Source of the DNA: C7867-001 sp035533615
GTDB taxonomy: Bacteria; Patescibacteriota; Minisyncoccia; Phycocordibacterales; Phycocordibacteraceae
Reading direction: 5' to 3'
DNA: 22,937 nt
Assembly: GCA_035533615.1 (NCBI GenBank)
Contig: DATLTM010000007.1
Span: 1-22,937, forward strand
Below, in pieces: positions 13,680 through 21,864 of the stretch; position 1 is the first letter of the stretch; the number at the start of each line of letters is the position of its first letter. Made by a program: the position numbers and the translations under genes. The notes under the pieces were generated by a model that was given only the letters and a program-made list of their open reading frames with translations, did no database searches and had not been told where the DNA came from.

Positions 13680-14608
13680 TACTGAACGAACGTGGAGTAC
13701 TTGTTTTCAAAGTAGGTCTTTTTGTCCGTGTAATATTCCCAATCCATTTTCTCTTTTTGCATAACGATGAAGGGCACATTTCCATAATAAGAGGCGAAGG
13801 CGCCGAAGGTGCTGTTTGAGCCGATAATAGTATCGGTCGCAGAGAGGAGGAAGAGGTCGTGTACGGCGTTTTCGTGGCTCACGACGGTGTGGAGCCCGGT
13901 AAAAAGGGAGGTATCAATCGGCCCATCAGAGGTGACGGCAAAATAGGTCTCGGAGGGCGTATATCCGGCCGTTTTGAGGTATTCTTCGAGTATCTCCCGT
14001 ACGCGCGTCTGGGGAATGAAATACGTCCCTCTGCGCCATGCTCGATAGTCGCCCTGGCGGATATGGACGCCCACAATATGCTTGAATTCGCTTCGGAACT
14101 TCTGTATCTGCTCTCGCACCTTCTGCTCAATATCCTGCCGTGGCTTAAAATAGTCCAGGATTTCTTTTCGGTATTTCTGCAAGCCGACCGGATTGCGGAA
14201 AAGCCATCCGTCAAAGCAGATTGTGTTGCTCGTCTTCTCAATCTCTAGAAGTTCCCCGTCTTCTTTTGTCGGTGGGAGATAGAACGGTTTATTTTCATCA
14301 TTGTCAGAGATGAGAAATGAATCCTTGTACTGGAGAATGAGTATCCGAGCATAAAATGCATAAAGCTTGCGCCACACCCTTCGTCGCAATGATTGTTTCC
14401 GTTTGGTGTAGTTGGTGAAGGGGAGGAAGAAAAAAAGTTTGAAGAAGAAATTCGGCGCGAGCATCGTGAAGTAATTCCCGTATTCAAAGAAAGACGGATT
14501 TGCGAGAGCATATCCGCGCTCTAGGCAGTACGCGTAGATGCTCGCGTAGTTCCATAGCTGGTTTGTCAGCTCTCCTCCGGTGGTCCGAACAATCGTAACT
14601 TTTTTCAT
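13676..14608 (-). CDS. GT11-like (alpha-1,2-fucosyltransferase-related) glycosyltransferase
   Basis: A 310-residue protein with the GT11 layout in divergent form. The N-terminal RTTGGELTNQLWNYA (8-22) corresponds to GGLGNQLFQYA, VHIRQGDYR (181-189) is the GDP-sugar-binding motif usually written HxRRxDY, and GSNSTFGAFASYYG (263-276) matches the late SSFSWW-like motif. The family inverts GDP-fucose onto the 2-position of a sugar. Loss of the second arginine and of the tryptophan pair means the donor or acceptor may differ. The ATG at 14608 overlaps the stop of the upstream methyltransferase (ATGA), so the pair is coupled. It is the last gene of the - strand cluster. Confidence 0.75.
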   Translation of the reverse strand: MKKVTIVRTTGGELTNQLWNYASIYAYCLERGYALANPSFFEYGNYFTMLAPNFFFKLFFFLPFTNYTKRKQSLRRRVWRKLYAFYARILILQYKDSFLISDNDENKPFYLPPTKEDGELLEIEKTSNTICFDGWLFRNPVGLQKYRKEILDYFKPRQDIEQKVREQIQKFRSEFKHIVGVHIRQGDYRAWRRGTYFIPQTRVREILEEYLKTAGYTPSETYFAVTSDGPIDTSLFTGLHTVVSHENAVHDLFLLSATDTIIGSNSTFGAFASYYGNVPFIVMQKEKMDWEYYTDKKTYFENKYSTFVQY

Positions 14609-15450
14609 TTCTTGAAATGATATAACCCGGTACCAAATCCTTTAGTCGCATCGTATGAATCAGAAAGATCATTTCTGTAGATATATCTTTCTTCAATAAG
14701 GGAAATAGATTTGAATAACTCTAGAACATAGTCACGAGTGAATGCGCGATGGGCGTTGAAATACACTTTATTCTCCGAGTCGATTGGAACCGATATATAT
14801 AGATTGCCGCTCGGAGCAAGAACGCGCACAAGTTCATTCACTGCCTTTTCGGAGCCGAAGGGGTCAAGTGGGTCGCCGTAGCGTCCAAGACCGATGTGCT
14901 CTATGACACAAATGGAACTCAACGATGGGATTTCGCCGTCTCGGAAGGGGAGAGCGAGGATGTTCCCTTTCACGAACGACAGCTCGGAGAGTGTTACTGC
15001 CGGCGGGCGAATATCCACCATCGTGGTCGGTACGAATTGGGAGATGATGCCGATGGTTGGGAGATGCGACCCGACGTCAGTGTGCCGTGCGGGCTTGACC
15101 CCAAATATCTTTTTCGCGAGCCACGCATCTTGATAGAAATAAACCGGGTCAACGCCGGTGGTGGCGGTTTTATCAAAAAGACGCGGGTAGAGGTCTTCGG
15201 TTGAAAGGGCGAATGACGGATTCTGCGGGAGTTTCCGGTAGGCGCGCCAGTCCGAGACGAACGCGGAGAATTCTCCAAGGGTTGTCCCAATGCCGCGTTT
15301 CCCCTGGAGCGCGCGCAGGAGCATCACGGCCCATTTGAATGCGGGTATGCGTTTAAGGGCTGAGCGAGAGGTCATATGATAGAAGACGTAGGATAAGGCG
15401 TTACTCTTCAGGGTCTGTCCACTTGCATTAAAGTTTATTAAGGATAACAT
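14605..15450 (-). CDS. DUF268-like SAM-dependent methyltransferase
   Basis: A methyltransferase-fold protein of 281 residues from the ATG at 15450, or 257 from the ATG at 15375. The nucleotide-binding part reads HTDVGSHLPTIG, then MVDIRPP, FVKGNILALPF, CVIEHIGLGRYGDPLDP, LVRVLAPSGNLYISVPI and YFNAHRAF. The IGLGRYGDPxDP segment after the motif-IV region and the NAHR motif are, as I recall, typical of the DUF268 family. The substrate is unknown, but DUF268 genes recur in polysaccharide loci. The first 25 residues from 15450 use AT-rich codons unlike the rest, so 15375 may be the true start, leaving about 85 bp for divergent promoters. The reading frame extends further upstream, but that part is antisense to the epimerase gene and was rejected. 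Confidence 0.82.
   Translation of the reverse strand: MLSLINFNASGQTLKSNALSYVFYHMTSRSALKRIPAFKWAVMLLRALQGKRGIGTTLGEFSAFVSDWRAYRKLPQNPSFALSTEDLYPRLFDKTATTGVDPVYFYQDAWLAKKIFGVKPARHTDVGSHLPTIGIISQFVPTTMVDIRPPAVTLSELSFVKGNILALPFRDGEIPSLSSICVIEHIGLGRYGDPLDPFGSEKAVNELVRVLAPSGNLYISVPIDSENKVYFNAHRAFTRDYVLELFKSISLIEERYIYRNDLSDSYDATKGFGTGLYHFKK
15423..15450 (+). promoter_or_regulatory. Possible promoter of the epimerase gene
   Basis: TTGCAT (15423-15428) and TAACAT (15445-15450) are spaced by 16 bp in a short AT-rich stretch directly before the TTG start at 15461. Expected initiation near 15457 would give an almost leaderless transcript. Each box matches its consensus only partly (3/6 and 4/6), so this is tentative. 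Confidence 0.3.
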
Positions 15451-15460
15451 AACCGAGACT

Positions 15461-16270
15461 TTGGCGCGCAAAATTACAAATCTAGTACTTGGCTCGGAAG
15501 GCTTTATTGGAAAGCCTTTTTGCGCTTTTCTGGAATCGCTTGGAGAGAAGGTGGTTCGTTTTGATATTAAACGAAGTACGCAGGAAGACCTCCGAAATGC
15601 CAAACTATCGCTCAAAGGTATAGATAGGATTTATTTCTTAGCGTGGGACGTTGGGGGCACAAAATATCTTTTCAAGAAAGATTCGTTACTGAATCAAATT
15701 GAGTGGAATACAGAGATTCTAATGAATACCATGCCCCAACTTGAAAAGTCTGGAGTCCCTTTCCTTTTTATCTCTAGCCAATTCGCAGAAGAATATGGCA
15801 CCCCCTATGGAGCAACGAAACGTTTGGGGGAGATATGGACCCGCCTCATTCCGAATGGTTATTATGTCCGACAATGGAATGTGTATGGAGTTACAGAAGA
15901 CCAGGATGAACGCAGTCATGTCATAAGCGATTTTATCCACAAGGCCATTGAAAATGGAGAGATTAAAATGCTCTCGAACGGAAAGGAACACCGGCAGTTC
16001 GTCCATCTTGAGGACTCGTTCCGTGCATATCACAAAGTTTTGTCTGAGAAAATAAAAGGAAAGATATATGATGTCACTTCCGGGGAGTGGACGAGGATAA
16101 TTGATGTCGCCCGTGCCATAGCAAATTTCACAGGCGCAAAGGTTAAACCCGGGAAGAAAAATGTTGTTGATCACCACATCTTTCCGGTCAACGACAGGGT
16201 CCCGGGCTGGAAGCCAAAGATACACCTTCAAGAAGGATTGTCTAAGTTGGTGGACGAGTACAGAAAATAA
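15461..16270 (+). CDS. NAD-dependent nucleotide-sugar epimerase/dehydratase
   Basis: A 269-residue extended SDR. The cofactor motif is GSEGFIG (11-17), an acidic strand end appears in VVRFDIKRS, and the catalytic region reads FISSQFAEEYGTPYGATKRLGE with the Y-x3-K pair in YGATK. WNVYGVTEDQDERSHV and HRQFVHLEDSFRAY are typical of GalE/WcaG-type enzymes. It should convert a nucleotide sugar by epimerisation, dehydration or reduction, but the substrate is not readable. It is shorter than most GalE-like enzymes. The only start compatible with an intact Rossmann strand is TTG at 15461, since no in-frame ATG lies upstream before a stop at 15389. It points against its neighbours: its stop is 7 bp from the end of the convergent GT gene, and its start is 10 bp from the farther ATG of the divergent methyltransferase. 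Confidence 0.88.
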   Translation: MARKITNLVLGSEGFIGKPFCAFLESLGEKVVRFDIKRSTQEDLRNAKLSLKGIDRIYFLAWDVGGTKYLFKKDSLLNQIEWNTEILMNTMPQLEKSGVPFLFISSQFAEEYGTPYGATKRLGEIWTRLIPNGYYVRQWNVYGVTEDQDERSHVISDFIHKAIENGEIKMLSNGKEHRQFVHLEDSFRAYHKVLSEKIKGKIYDVTSGEWTRIIDVARAIANFTGAKVKPGKKNVVDHHIFPVNDRVPGWKPKIHLQEGLSKLVDEYRK

Positions 16271-16277
16271 GTGTCCT

Positions 16278-17255
16278 CTATATAATTGATTCCTTGAATA
16301 CTTCATCCGGGAATCCCCAATTTTCGTCCCGTTGTTTATAGGGAATCTTGTCAGCGAGCATCTTTTCAATTTTCTCTCGGAACATTTTCGCAGCAATTCT
16401 CGGCCTATCAGCATGTCCGACCTGGTGATTTATATGGTAGATGGGATAGGGGAGAATTGCCTGCTTTACGCCAAAGCAATAAAGAACATAGAGAATATAA
16501 CCGTCAACGAATCCCGTTATTGGCTCCTGGTCATATCCCCCGACCATCTCCCATAAAGAACGGTGCATAAGCAAGAAATCTCCGGCAGCCCGCTCGTGTA
16601 CTACCTCCTCATCAAGCCCGTCATTTTTCTTGTTAAATAGGGGACACATTAAGGCGCTCCCTTTGTTTCTTGAAACGAGAACCCGCTTTAACCATGCGAA
16701 CCATGAACGATACTGGGTTCTATTATTTAGAAAGACCATAAACACATGAGATCGCGCTATCTTTAAAATCTCTTGTACCGAAAGTTTTGGGTTAAAGAAG
16801 ATGATAGTAATATCGTGACGATTTGTCCTATAGTAGGTATGGATATCGAGTTGTGCTTTCACAAGCCATGCAATTAACTCTTCGCTGACGATAATATCGG
16901 GATTCATAGAAAGAATATATTCTCCATGTGCACGACGAATCCCGATATTTTTTGCCAAGAATTCAAGCATTGGCATCTTATCGCTTCCAGGACATTTCTT
17001 ATGGAATGACTCTGGTACCTCTATAAATCGATAGGATAAAAACTTGCTGGCCCCATCTATAGGAAGCACTTCAGAGAGTCTCGGTTTATCTGAGACAGGA
17101 TTATACTCTACAATGATGAGTTCGCTTGGAAGTTCATACCTCTCAATGAAATAGGCAAGGACTTTTATGAAGGTTCCGATACGATTCAATAGATTACCGC
17201 CGTAATCGTCATTTCGAGCAGTTATTACAACAGATAGTTTTGTTAGGGTCTGCAT
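16278..17255 (-). CDS. GT-A type glycosyltransferase (GT2-like)
   Basis: A 325-residue protein with a GT2-like fold: KLSVVITARNDDYGG near the N-terminus, SELIIVEYNP at the second strand, EFLAKNIGIRRAHGEYILSM leading into NPDI where most GT2 enzymes have a DxD motif, and later AAGDFLLMHRSLWEMVGGYD, a common acceptor-loop signature. DxD is reduced to NPD, so metal binding may rely on other residues. The ATG at 17255 is preferred, 7 bp after the upstream stop; an in-frame TTG at 17270 would add five residues and overlap that gene. Codon use is AT-rich compared with the GT2 gene upstream. Specificity is unknown. Confidence 0.8.
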   Translation of the reverse strand: MQTLTKLSVVITARNDDYGGNLLNRIGTFIKVLAYFIERYELPSELIIVEYNPVSDKPRLSEVLPIDGASKFLSYRFIEVPESFHKKCPGSDKMPMLEFLAKNIGIRRAHGEYILSMNPDIIVSEELIAWLVKAQLDIHTYYRTNRHDITIIFFNPKLSVQEILKIARSHVFMVFLNNRTQYRSWFAWLKRVLVSRNKGSALMCPLFNKKNDGLDEEVVHERAAGDFLLMHRSLWEMVGGYDQEPITGFVDGYILYVLYCFGVKQAILPYPIYHINHQVGHADRPRIAAKMFREKIEKMLADKIPYKQRDENWGFPDEVFKESII

Positions 17256-17262
17256 ACTCCGA

Positions 17263-18069
17263 TTATCCAATTTCCTGGCGCCACATATATAGCGGGATAG
17301 AGAAAACGTAGCTATTTCTGAAGGTCTCTACTTCTTGAAAATTGAAGTCGCGATCGGCGCCGCGGCCCATAAACGACGGCCACACGCGATCCTTTAGTTT
17401 CCGGAACTGCACTTTCTCAATGACTTCGCGCCGAAAGAGTGGGCTATTTCCGGCTCCGGGATAGGGCGCGAGCGAACCGAAGAAAAGTTTGTTGATGAGG
17501 CGCAGACGCTTATAGTGGAACGGGATAGCTGCATTAAGCGCGGGGGATATCTTCGCAACGAGCCCCTTGGTCTTCTGCGAAAGTGCATAAATTTCACTTG
17601 GTTCGAGTGTCGGTTGAGGCGCCCGATCATCTCCCAAAGTGTTCAGAAGATTGTCCGAAAACGGCAGCCAGCCCGTCGCGATATGAATTGCTCTATGTTT
17701 GGTGAGTAGAGCATACTGCATCTCAATGCGATTAAGGAGCGAAGCATCGTCTCCATCCTGGAATGTAATGAGCTCGCCACGTGCCTTTGTAAAGCCAAAA
17801 TTCCGCGCTGAGTATCCTGCGTTCACGTTCCGCTTCAGCGAAGCATCAAAGCGGTCGGGGTCGTCATCTTCTAGTTTAAAATATGTGATGCGCGAATCTT
17901 TTTTTCCAAATACCCGGACAGCTTCGCTAGTATCATCGGTACTGTTGTCGTCAACGACTAGTATCTCCAGATTTTTATAGGTTTGATCCCGTATGGAATT
18001 GATAGCAACGCGGATGGTGTCGCCGTTGTTGTGCGCGGGGATGATGACCGAGATAAGCGGGTTTTCCAT
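17263..18069 (-). CDS. GT2-family glycosyltransferase
   Basis: A 268-residue GT-A inverting glycosyltransferase. It has the classic opening ISVIIPAHNNGDTI (6-19), NLEILVVDDNSTDDTSEA (33-50) binding the nucleotide, GYSARNFGFTKARGELITF (85-103) and FQDGDDAS (103-110) holding the DxD metal site. A later glycine-rich YPGAGNSPLFRREVIEKV fits the acceptor region. It lies one base after the preceding GT4-like stop and is followed closely by a second GT-A gene. It probably adds a sugar to the glycan made by this cluster. The family is secure, the substrate unknown. Confidence 0.92.
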   Translation of the reverse strand: MENPLISVIIPAHNNGDTIRVAINSIRDQTYKNLEILVVDDNSTDDTSEAVRVFGKKDSRITYFKLEDDDPDRFDASLKRNVNAGYSARNFGFTKARGELITFQDGDDASLLNRIEMQYALLTKHRAIHIATGWLPFSDNLLNTLGDDRAPQPTLEPSEIYALSQKTKGLVAKISPALNAAIPFHYKRLRLINKLFFGSLAPYPGAGNSPLFRREVIEKVQFRKLKDRVWPSFMGRGADRDFNFQEVETFRNSYVFSIPLYMWRQEIG

Positions 18070-18070
18070 A

Positions 18071-19213
18071 TCAGATTTTAAGCACCGTATCGATGAACGT
18101 GGCGTAGGCAGTGCTGAACGATTCGCGTGTGTAGTGCTCCCGCGCGTACGACCAGACTGAGCGCGCCTTGATCTGTACTATTTCGGCAGGCAGTGCGGTG
18201 AATGCACGGACGGCCTTGTTTACAGAGTCAACGGTAGGCTCCTCGATAGTAATACACCCCGCATCTTCGTATATGCCGGTCTGGGGAGTCAAAATGGGGA
18301 CGACGCCGGCGTGCATAACCTGGACCACTGCGCCAGAGGTGCCCTCTGAAAAGGCCGGATAGATGAGTGCGCCGCAGGTATCGGCCAGCTCTTTGAAGAG
18401 AGGTGAGGCGACGTCTATTCGCCCGTGATAGTGAATGTTGGGGGTTTCATACAATTCTTTTGTGTACGCGAGTGCAAAGTTTTTTTCAGCAGCGACAGGG
18501 CCGCAGACGTGGAGCGTCAAATCTGGGTTCTGTGCGAATGCTTCCAGGACGAGATCTAGCCCCTTGAGCACTGCGCCGCCGCCGCCGAACCAGAGGAAAT
18601 TCTTTCGCACAGTCTCAAAACTTTTCTGCTCAGGGAAATCAAAAAGCTTCACTGCAGATATGGGAATAGGAAATATGGACTTATTAAATCGGGCGTACGT
18701 CGCGTGGACCGTTCTGTTGCCGAATCCTTCAAGGTAGTCGGCAAACTCGGAACTCTTGGTCGGTAGCATCTGGCGGTGCGGTGAGAGAGTGAATCCCCGG
18801 CGTTCCTTCAAGGTCTCGAGACGTTTCAGCTCGGCAGTGTTCTGAAAATCGCCGTGGGAGGTTACGATGTGCATTACTTTCTTGCAATCCTTCGGTAGGA
18901 ACTCAACCAAATGTTCTAGGTTATTCTGCGTGTCAATGCACACTCGATAGTTCTTCTTCGGAATGAACGTGCGGTTGTTCCAATTAATGATATCCACCGC
19001 GTATCTGCGTTCGGAGAAGAGTCGCGCCATTTCGTGACATTCCCAGTAATTTGTATGGAGGTTTGAGAATTTTTCCCACGGAGCGAGTGTAAACGGCTCG
19101 GTAGTATAAGAAATAAGAACAATCCCCCTTTTCTTCCTCTCTGCCGGTATATGAACAACCCCCCAGAGTTTATTGGAGATTTTATTTCTATATGCCCAAT
19201 ATATTTTAAGCAT
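18071..19213 (-). CDS. Glycosyltransferase, GT-B fold (GT4-like)
   Basis: A 380-residue protein from the ATG at 19213, which overlaps the asparagine-synthetase stop by 8 bp. The frame is open further upstream, but that part is antisense-free overlap with asnB and was not used. The N-terminal half includes ISYTTEPFTLAPW, HIVTSHGD and FTLSPHRQMLPTKSSEF. The donor half has KNFLWFGGGGAVLKGLDLVL (205-224), LTLHVCGPV and AFSEGTSGAVVQVMHAG (287-303), in which Glu290 and the glycine-rich turn replace the EGF-x5-E motif. The family transfers sugars from nucleotide donors, with unknown specificity. It looks functional. Confidence 0.82.
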   Translation of the reverse strand: MLKIYWAYRNKISNKLWGVVHIPAERKKRGIVLISYTTEPFTLAPWEKFSNLHTNYWECHEMARLFSERRYAVDIINWNNRTFIPKKNYRVCIDTQNNLEHLVEFLPKDCKKVMHIVTSHGDFQNTAELKRLETLKERRGFTLSPHRQMLPTKSSEFADYLEGFGNRTVHATYARFNKSIFPIPISAVKLFDFPEQKSFETVRKNFLWFGGGGAVLKGLDLVLEAFAQNPDLTLHVCGPVAAEKNFALAYTKELYETPNIHYHGRIDVASPLFKELADTCGALIYPAFSEGTSGAVVQVMHAGVVPILTPQTGIYEDAGCITIEEPTVDSVNKAVRAFTALPAEIVQIKARSVWSYAREHYTRESFSTAYATFIDTVLKI

Positions 19214-20975
19214 GGTATTGCCGATGACTCTGGAACCAGAGCTCAAGGCAGAGGAGCACCCAGATCTTGTAATATACCGACTCATCATTGTCGGTATAGA
19301 ACGAGAAAAGCAATTTCTGCACCTTCTCTTTTTTAAGATAGATGAAGATGACAGCATTATCTCCCAAGTGACTCTGCGCGAATGACCTCATCGGTTCAGT
19401 CTTGAGCCATTCCTTCACCGGCGCGCCGAAGCCTTGCTTGCGTCGGTAAACGAACTCTTTCGGCATAATCTCCGACAAAATATCTTTCAGGATTATCTTA
19501 TTTCCATGGTTTCTATTCATCTTGAATTCAATCGGCAGATTATAGACAAACTCCGCGAGCTGATGGTCAAGGAAGGGCGAGCGCACCTCAAGACCATACA
19601 TCATCCCCATACGGTCAATTTTTGAGAGAAGTTGCCCCGGTAGATATGTCGTGAGGTCAAAGAGGTTTATCTTTGCTATCGGATCGAGTCTGCTCCCTGC
19701 AAGCTTTGAACTAACAAATGCCTCGGTATGGTTACCGTCGTTCCACAATCTTTTTCTCTCACTCTCATTGAATATCGAGATATGTCGAAGGTATCCCTGG
19801 AAAGGGTTGAGGAATAGTTTTTCAACCGGATGTTTGCGGAGAGAGAGGTGCCAATGCTTCTGATACCAGCCATAGCCCATGAAGAGCTCGTCGGCACCGT
19901 CGCCCGAGAGTGCGACCTTTACCTTGCTCGCGGCGAACTTCGAGAGCAATGACTGGGGGAAGTCAGAAGAGTCGGCGTGGGGCTCGTCAAAATACGCGAT
20001 ACTTTCTTTCAGCACCTCCAAGAGGTCCTCGCTTGCTTGGAGGGTGTAGTGGTCGGTGCCGATCTTCTTCGCGGCTTCTTCGGCATAGGGGAGCTCGTTG
20101 CGGTAATCACCGTAGCCCAGGGAAAATGTCTTCAATGGCCTATCAGTGAACTTCTGGGCATAGGCCGTGACAAGCGTGGAATCCACGCCTCCGGAGAGAA
20201 AGCTCCCAATTTCCACGTCGGCCACCAGGCGTTTTTTCACCGCCTCGGTAAAGAGCCGGCGGATCTCTTCTTTGGCACCGGCATACGAGATGTGTATCGG
20301 CTTGTATTCTAATTGCCAATACTTATTCTTCGTCAGCGTTCCATCTCTATAGACAGCGTATTCAGCCGGCAGGAGCGTGAAGACATTTTTATAGATAGTT
20401 CTCGTCGGCGGGATGTACATAAGCGCCAGGTAATTATCAAGCGCTTCGGGGTCAATCTCTCCCTGTAGCCGCCCGGAGGCGAAGAGCGCCTTTATTTCAG
20501 AAGCGAGCATCAGATTCCTTTCGGCATCATATGCGTAATACAGGGGTTTCTTACCGAACCGGTCGCGGGCCATAAAGAGCGACTGCTTCTCTTCGTCCCA
20601 AATCGCGAAGGCGAACATGCCATCTAGATGTTTTGGACAGTCGTTGCCGTACTCTATGTACGTCTTGAGGATGACTTCGGTATCTGAATTGGTGGAGAAA
20701 TGATGGCCTTTGCTCTCTAATTCTTTTTTCAATTCTCTATAGTTGTATATCTCGCCGTTGAACGTGATGGCGGTATTTCTTTTATTGTCGCGCATCGGCT
20801 GGTGCCCGCCCGAGAGGTCGATGATAGAGAGTCGGGTTTGACCAAGTGTGCAATGAGGGAATTTTAAGACACCCTGGTCGTCGGGGCCGCGTCGTGACAG
20901 GGAAGCGAGCATTGCGTCGAGAGATTTCTCCTCGAGATGCCCTTTCTTCGTAACTACGCTATATATGCCACACAT
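19206..20975 (-). CDS. asnB: Glutamine-dependent asparagine synthetase-type amidotransferase
   Basis: A 589-residue protein of normal AsnB length. The N-terminal glutaminase domain has Cys2 as nucleophile (MCGIYS), SLSRRGPDDQG (26-36) and NGEIYNYR (73-80). The C-terminal synthetase domain has the pyrophosphate-loop SFLSGGVDST (258-267), GYGDYRNELPYA and ALSGDGADELFMGYGWY. The enzyme releases ammonia from glutamine and, after ATP activation, amidates a carboxylate. AsnB homologues in surface-polysaccharide loci can amidate uronic acids, so sugar amidation is a serious alternative to aspartate here. Three bases separate it from the upstream fucosyltransferase gene, and it overlaps the downstream transferase by 8 bp. 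Confidence 0.93.
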   Translation of the reverse strand: MCGIYSVVTKKGHLEEKSLDAMLASLSRRGPDDQGVLKFPHCTLGQTRLSIIDLSGGHQPMRDNKRNTAITFNGEIYNYRELKKELESKGHHFSTNSDTEVILKTYIEYGNDCPKHLDGMFAFAIWDEEKQSLFMARDRFGKKPLYYAYDAERNLMLASEIKALFASGRLQGEIDPEALDNYLALMYIPPTRTIYKNVFTLLPAEYAVYRDGTLTKNKYWQLEYKPIHISYAGAKEEIRRLFTEAVKKRLVADVEIGSFLSGGVDSTLVTAYAQKFTDRPLKTFSLGYGDYRNELPYAEEAAKKIGTDHYTLQASEDLLEVLKESIAYFDEPHADSSDFPQSLLSKFAASKVKVALSGDGADELFMGYGWYQKHWHLSLRKHPVEKLFLNPFQGYLRHISIFNESERKRLWNDGNHTEAFVSSKLAGSRLDPIAKINLFDLTTYLPGQLLSKIDRMGMMYGLEVRSPFLDHQLAEFVYNLPIEFKMNRNHGNKIILKDILSEIMPKEFVYRRKQGFGAPVKEWLKTEPMRSFAQSHLGDNAVIFIYLKKEKVQKLLFSFYTDNDESVYYKIWVLLCLELWFQSHRQYHA

Positions 20976-20978
20976 ATG

Positions 20979-21863
20979 TTAAATTTTTATCCACGCCTCC
21001 GGGACGATATCTCTCGTATTAACAGCGGTTTTCACATTATTGAACCATTGTTTTGGAGCAATAACGATCTTTCCTTCAGTGCGATTGAGCCAAGCTCCCC
21101 ACCAAGAAAACGAGCTATTGGCGATAATATTGTGTTTACAGGACGCCATGAGCAATAAGTCCTCATAATTCTTTTCCGCCGTATTCTTCACACAGGTCAC
21201 CGGGTGGGGAAGCGATTTAAAATTTTCAATCGCCCAGTCATAGTCATCTGAAAATATAAAGAAAGAAGCAGAAGATACGCGTTGGCTTATGTACTCCATA
21301 GCTTTTTGATAATAATCCATCGAGCAAGTCCCGTGGTAGATATTTGAACTTTTATTTGTAACATAGTCTGCACGTCTCACGTGTATCGAAACTGCCGTTG
21401 AGGTTTTTATTTCCTCAAATATTCCCTGGCTATAATTAGAGAAAGGTTCCTTGAGGGCAATCTCATTTCGCAGTTCTGTTTCTATATTCTTGAAATATTT
21501 TCCTGTTTGCCAGAAACCATCGAAATAAACCCCATCTTTTGAAAATACCGATGGATCAAAATGAAAAGTCCTTTCTGGATAATAAAACGGCATCAATTTC
21601 TTTTTCAGGCGAAGATATCTATAGAAAGTGTTAAATACTTTGTGCCGTTTCCTCACCCAAACGAAGCCAAAAAAATCGGAATCTCTTGCGAACTTCTCCT
21701 GTATGTTGAAATGGTTGAGAGAATATTTATGCAATGTGTAATACGTATGAAAAGGATTCGTATCTAATCTAAAATCCGTTTCCAGTTTTGAGGATACTGA
21801 CCGTGCAAATGCGTATTGGAACAGTTGGTTTCCAAGTCCCCCCTCTAATTTCACGATTATCAT
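20979..21863 (-). CDS. Alpha-1,2-fucosyltransferase, GT11 family
   Basis: A 294-residue protein with all GT11 landmarks: LEGGLGNQLFQYAFAR (6-21), VSIHVRRADYV (158-168) with the GDP-binding HxRRxDY, FFIFSDDYDWA (201-211), and IIANSSFSWWGAWLN (246-260). The family transfers L-fucose from GDP-fucose to O-2 of a galactose or similar residue in bacterial O-antigens and host-mimicking glycans. Length and motifs are those of typical bacterial FutC/WbsJ-like enzymes. It starts one base after the ColD-like stop. No GDP-fucose synthesis genes are visible in the window, so they would lie elsewhere. Base composition is AT-rich (about 37% G+C over 21601-21660). Confidence 0.92.
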   Translation of the reverse strand: MIIVKLEGGLGNQLFQYAFARSVSSKLETDFRLDTNPFHTYYTLHKYSLNHFNIQEKFARDSDFFGFVWVRKRHKVFNTFYRYLRLKKKLMPFYYPERTFHFDPSVFSKDGVYFDGFWQTGKYFKNIETELRNEIALKEPFSNYSQGIFEEIKTSTAVSIHVRRADYVTNKSSNIYHGTCSMDYYQKAMEYISQRVSSASFFIFSDDYDWAIENFKSLPHPVTCVKNTAEKNYEDLLLMASCKHNIIANSSFSWWGAWLNRTEGKIVIAPKQWFNNVKTAVNTRDIVPEAWIKI

Positions 21864-21864
21864 A

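Noticed and set aside
15451..15615. Upstream extension of the DUF268-like methyltransferase frame
   Set aside because: It is antisense to the NAD-binding part of the epimerase gene, and its translation is Ser/Arg-rich with no family features.
19214..19357. Upstream extension of the 18071-19213 transferase frame
   Set aside because: It lies within the end of asnB in another frame and reads as a Ser/Arg-rich shadow; the ATG at 19213 gives a normal N-terminus and a short overlap.
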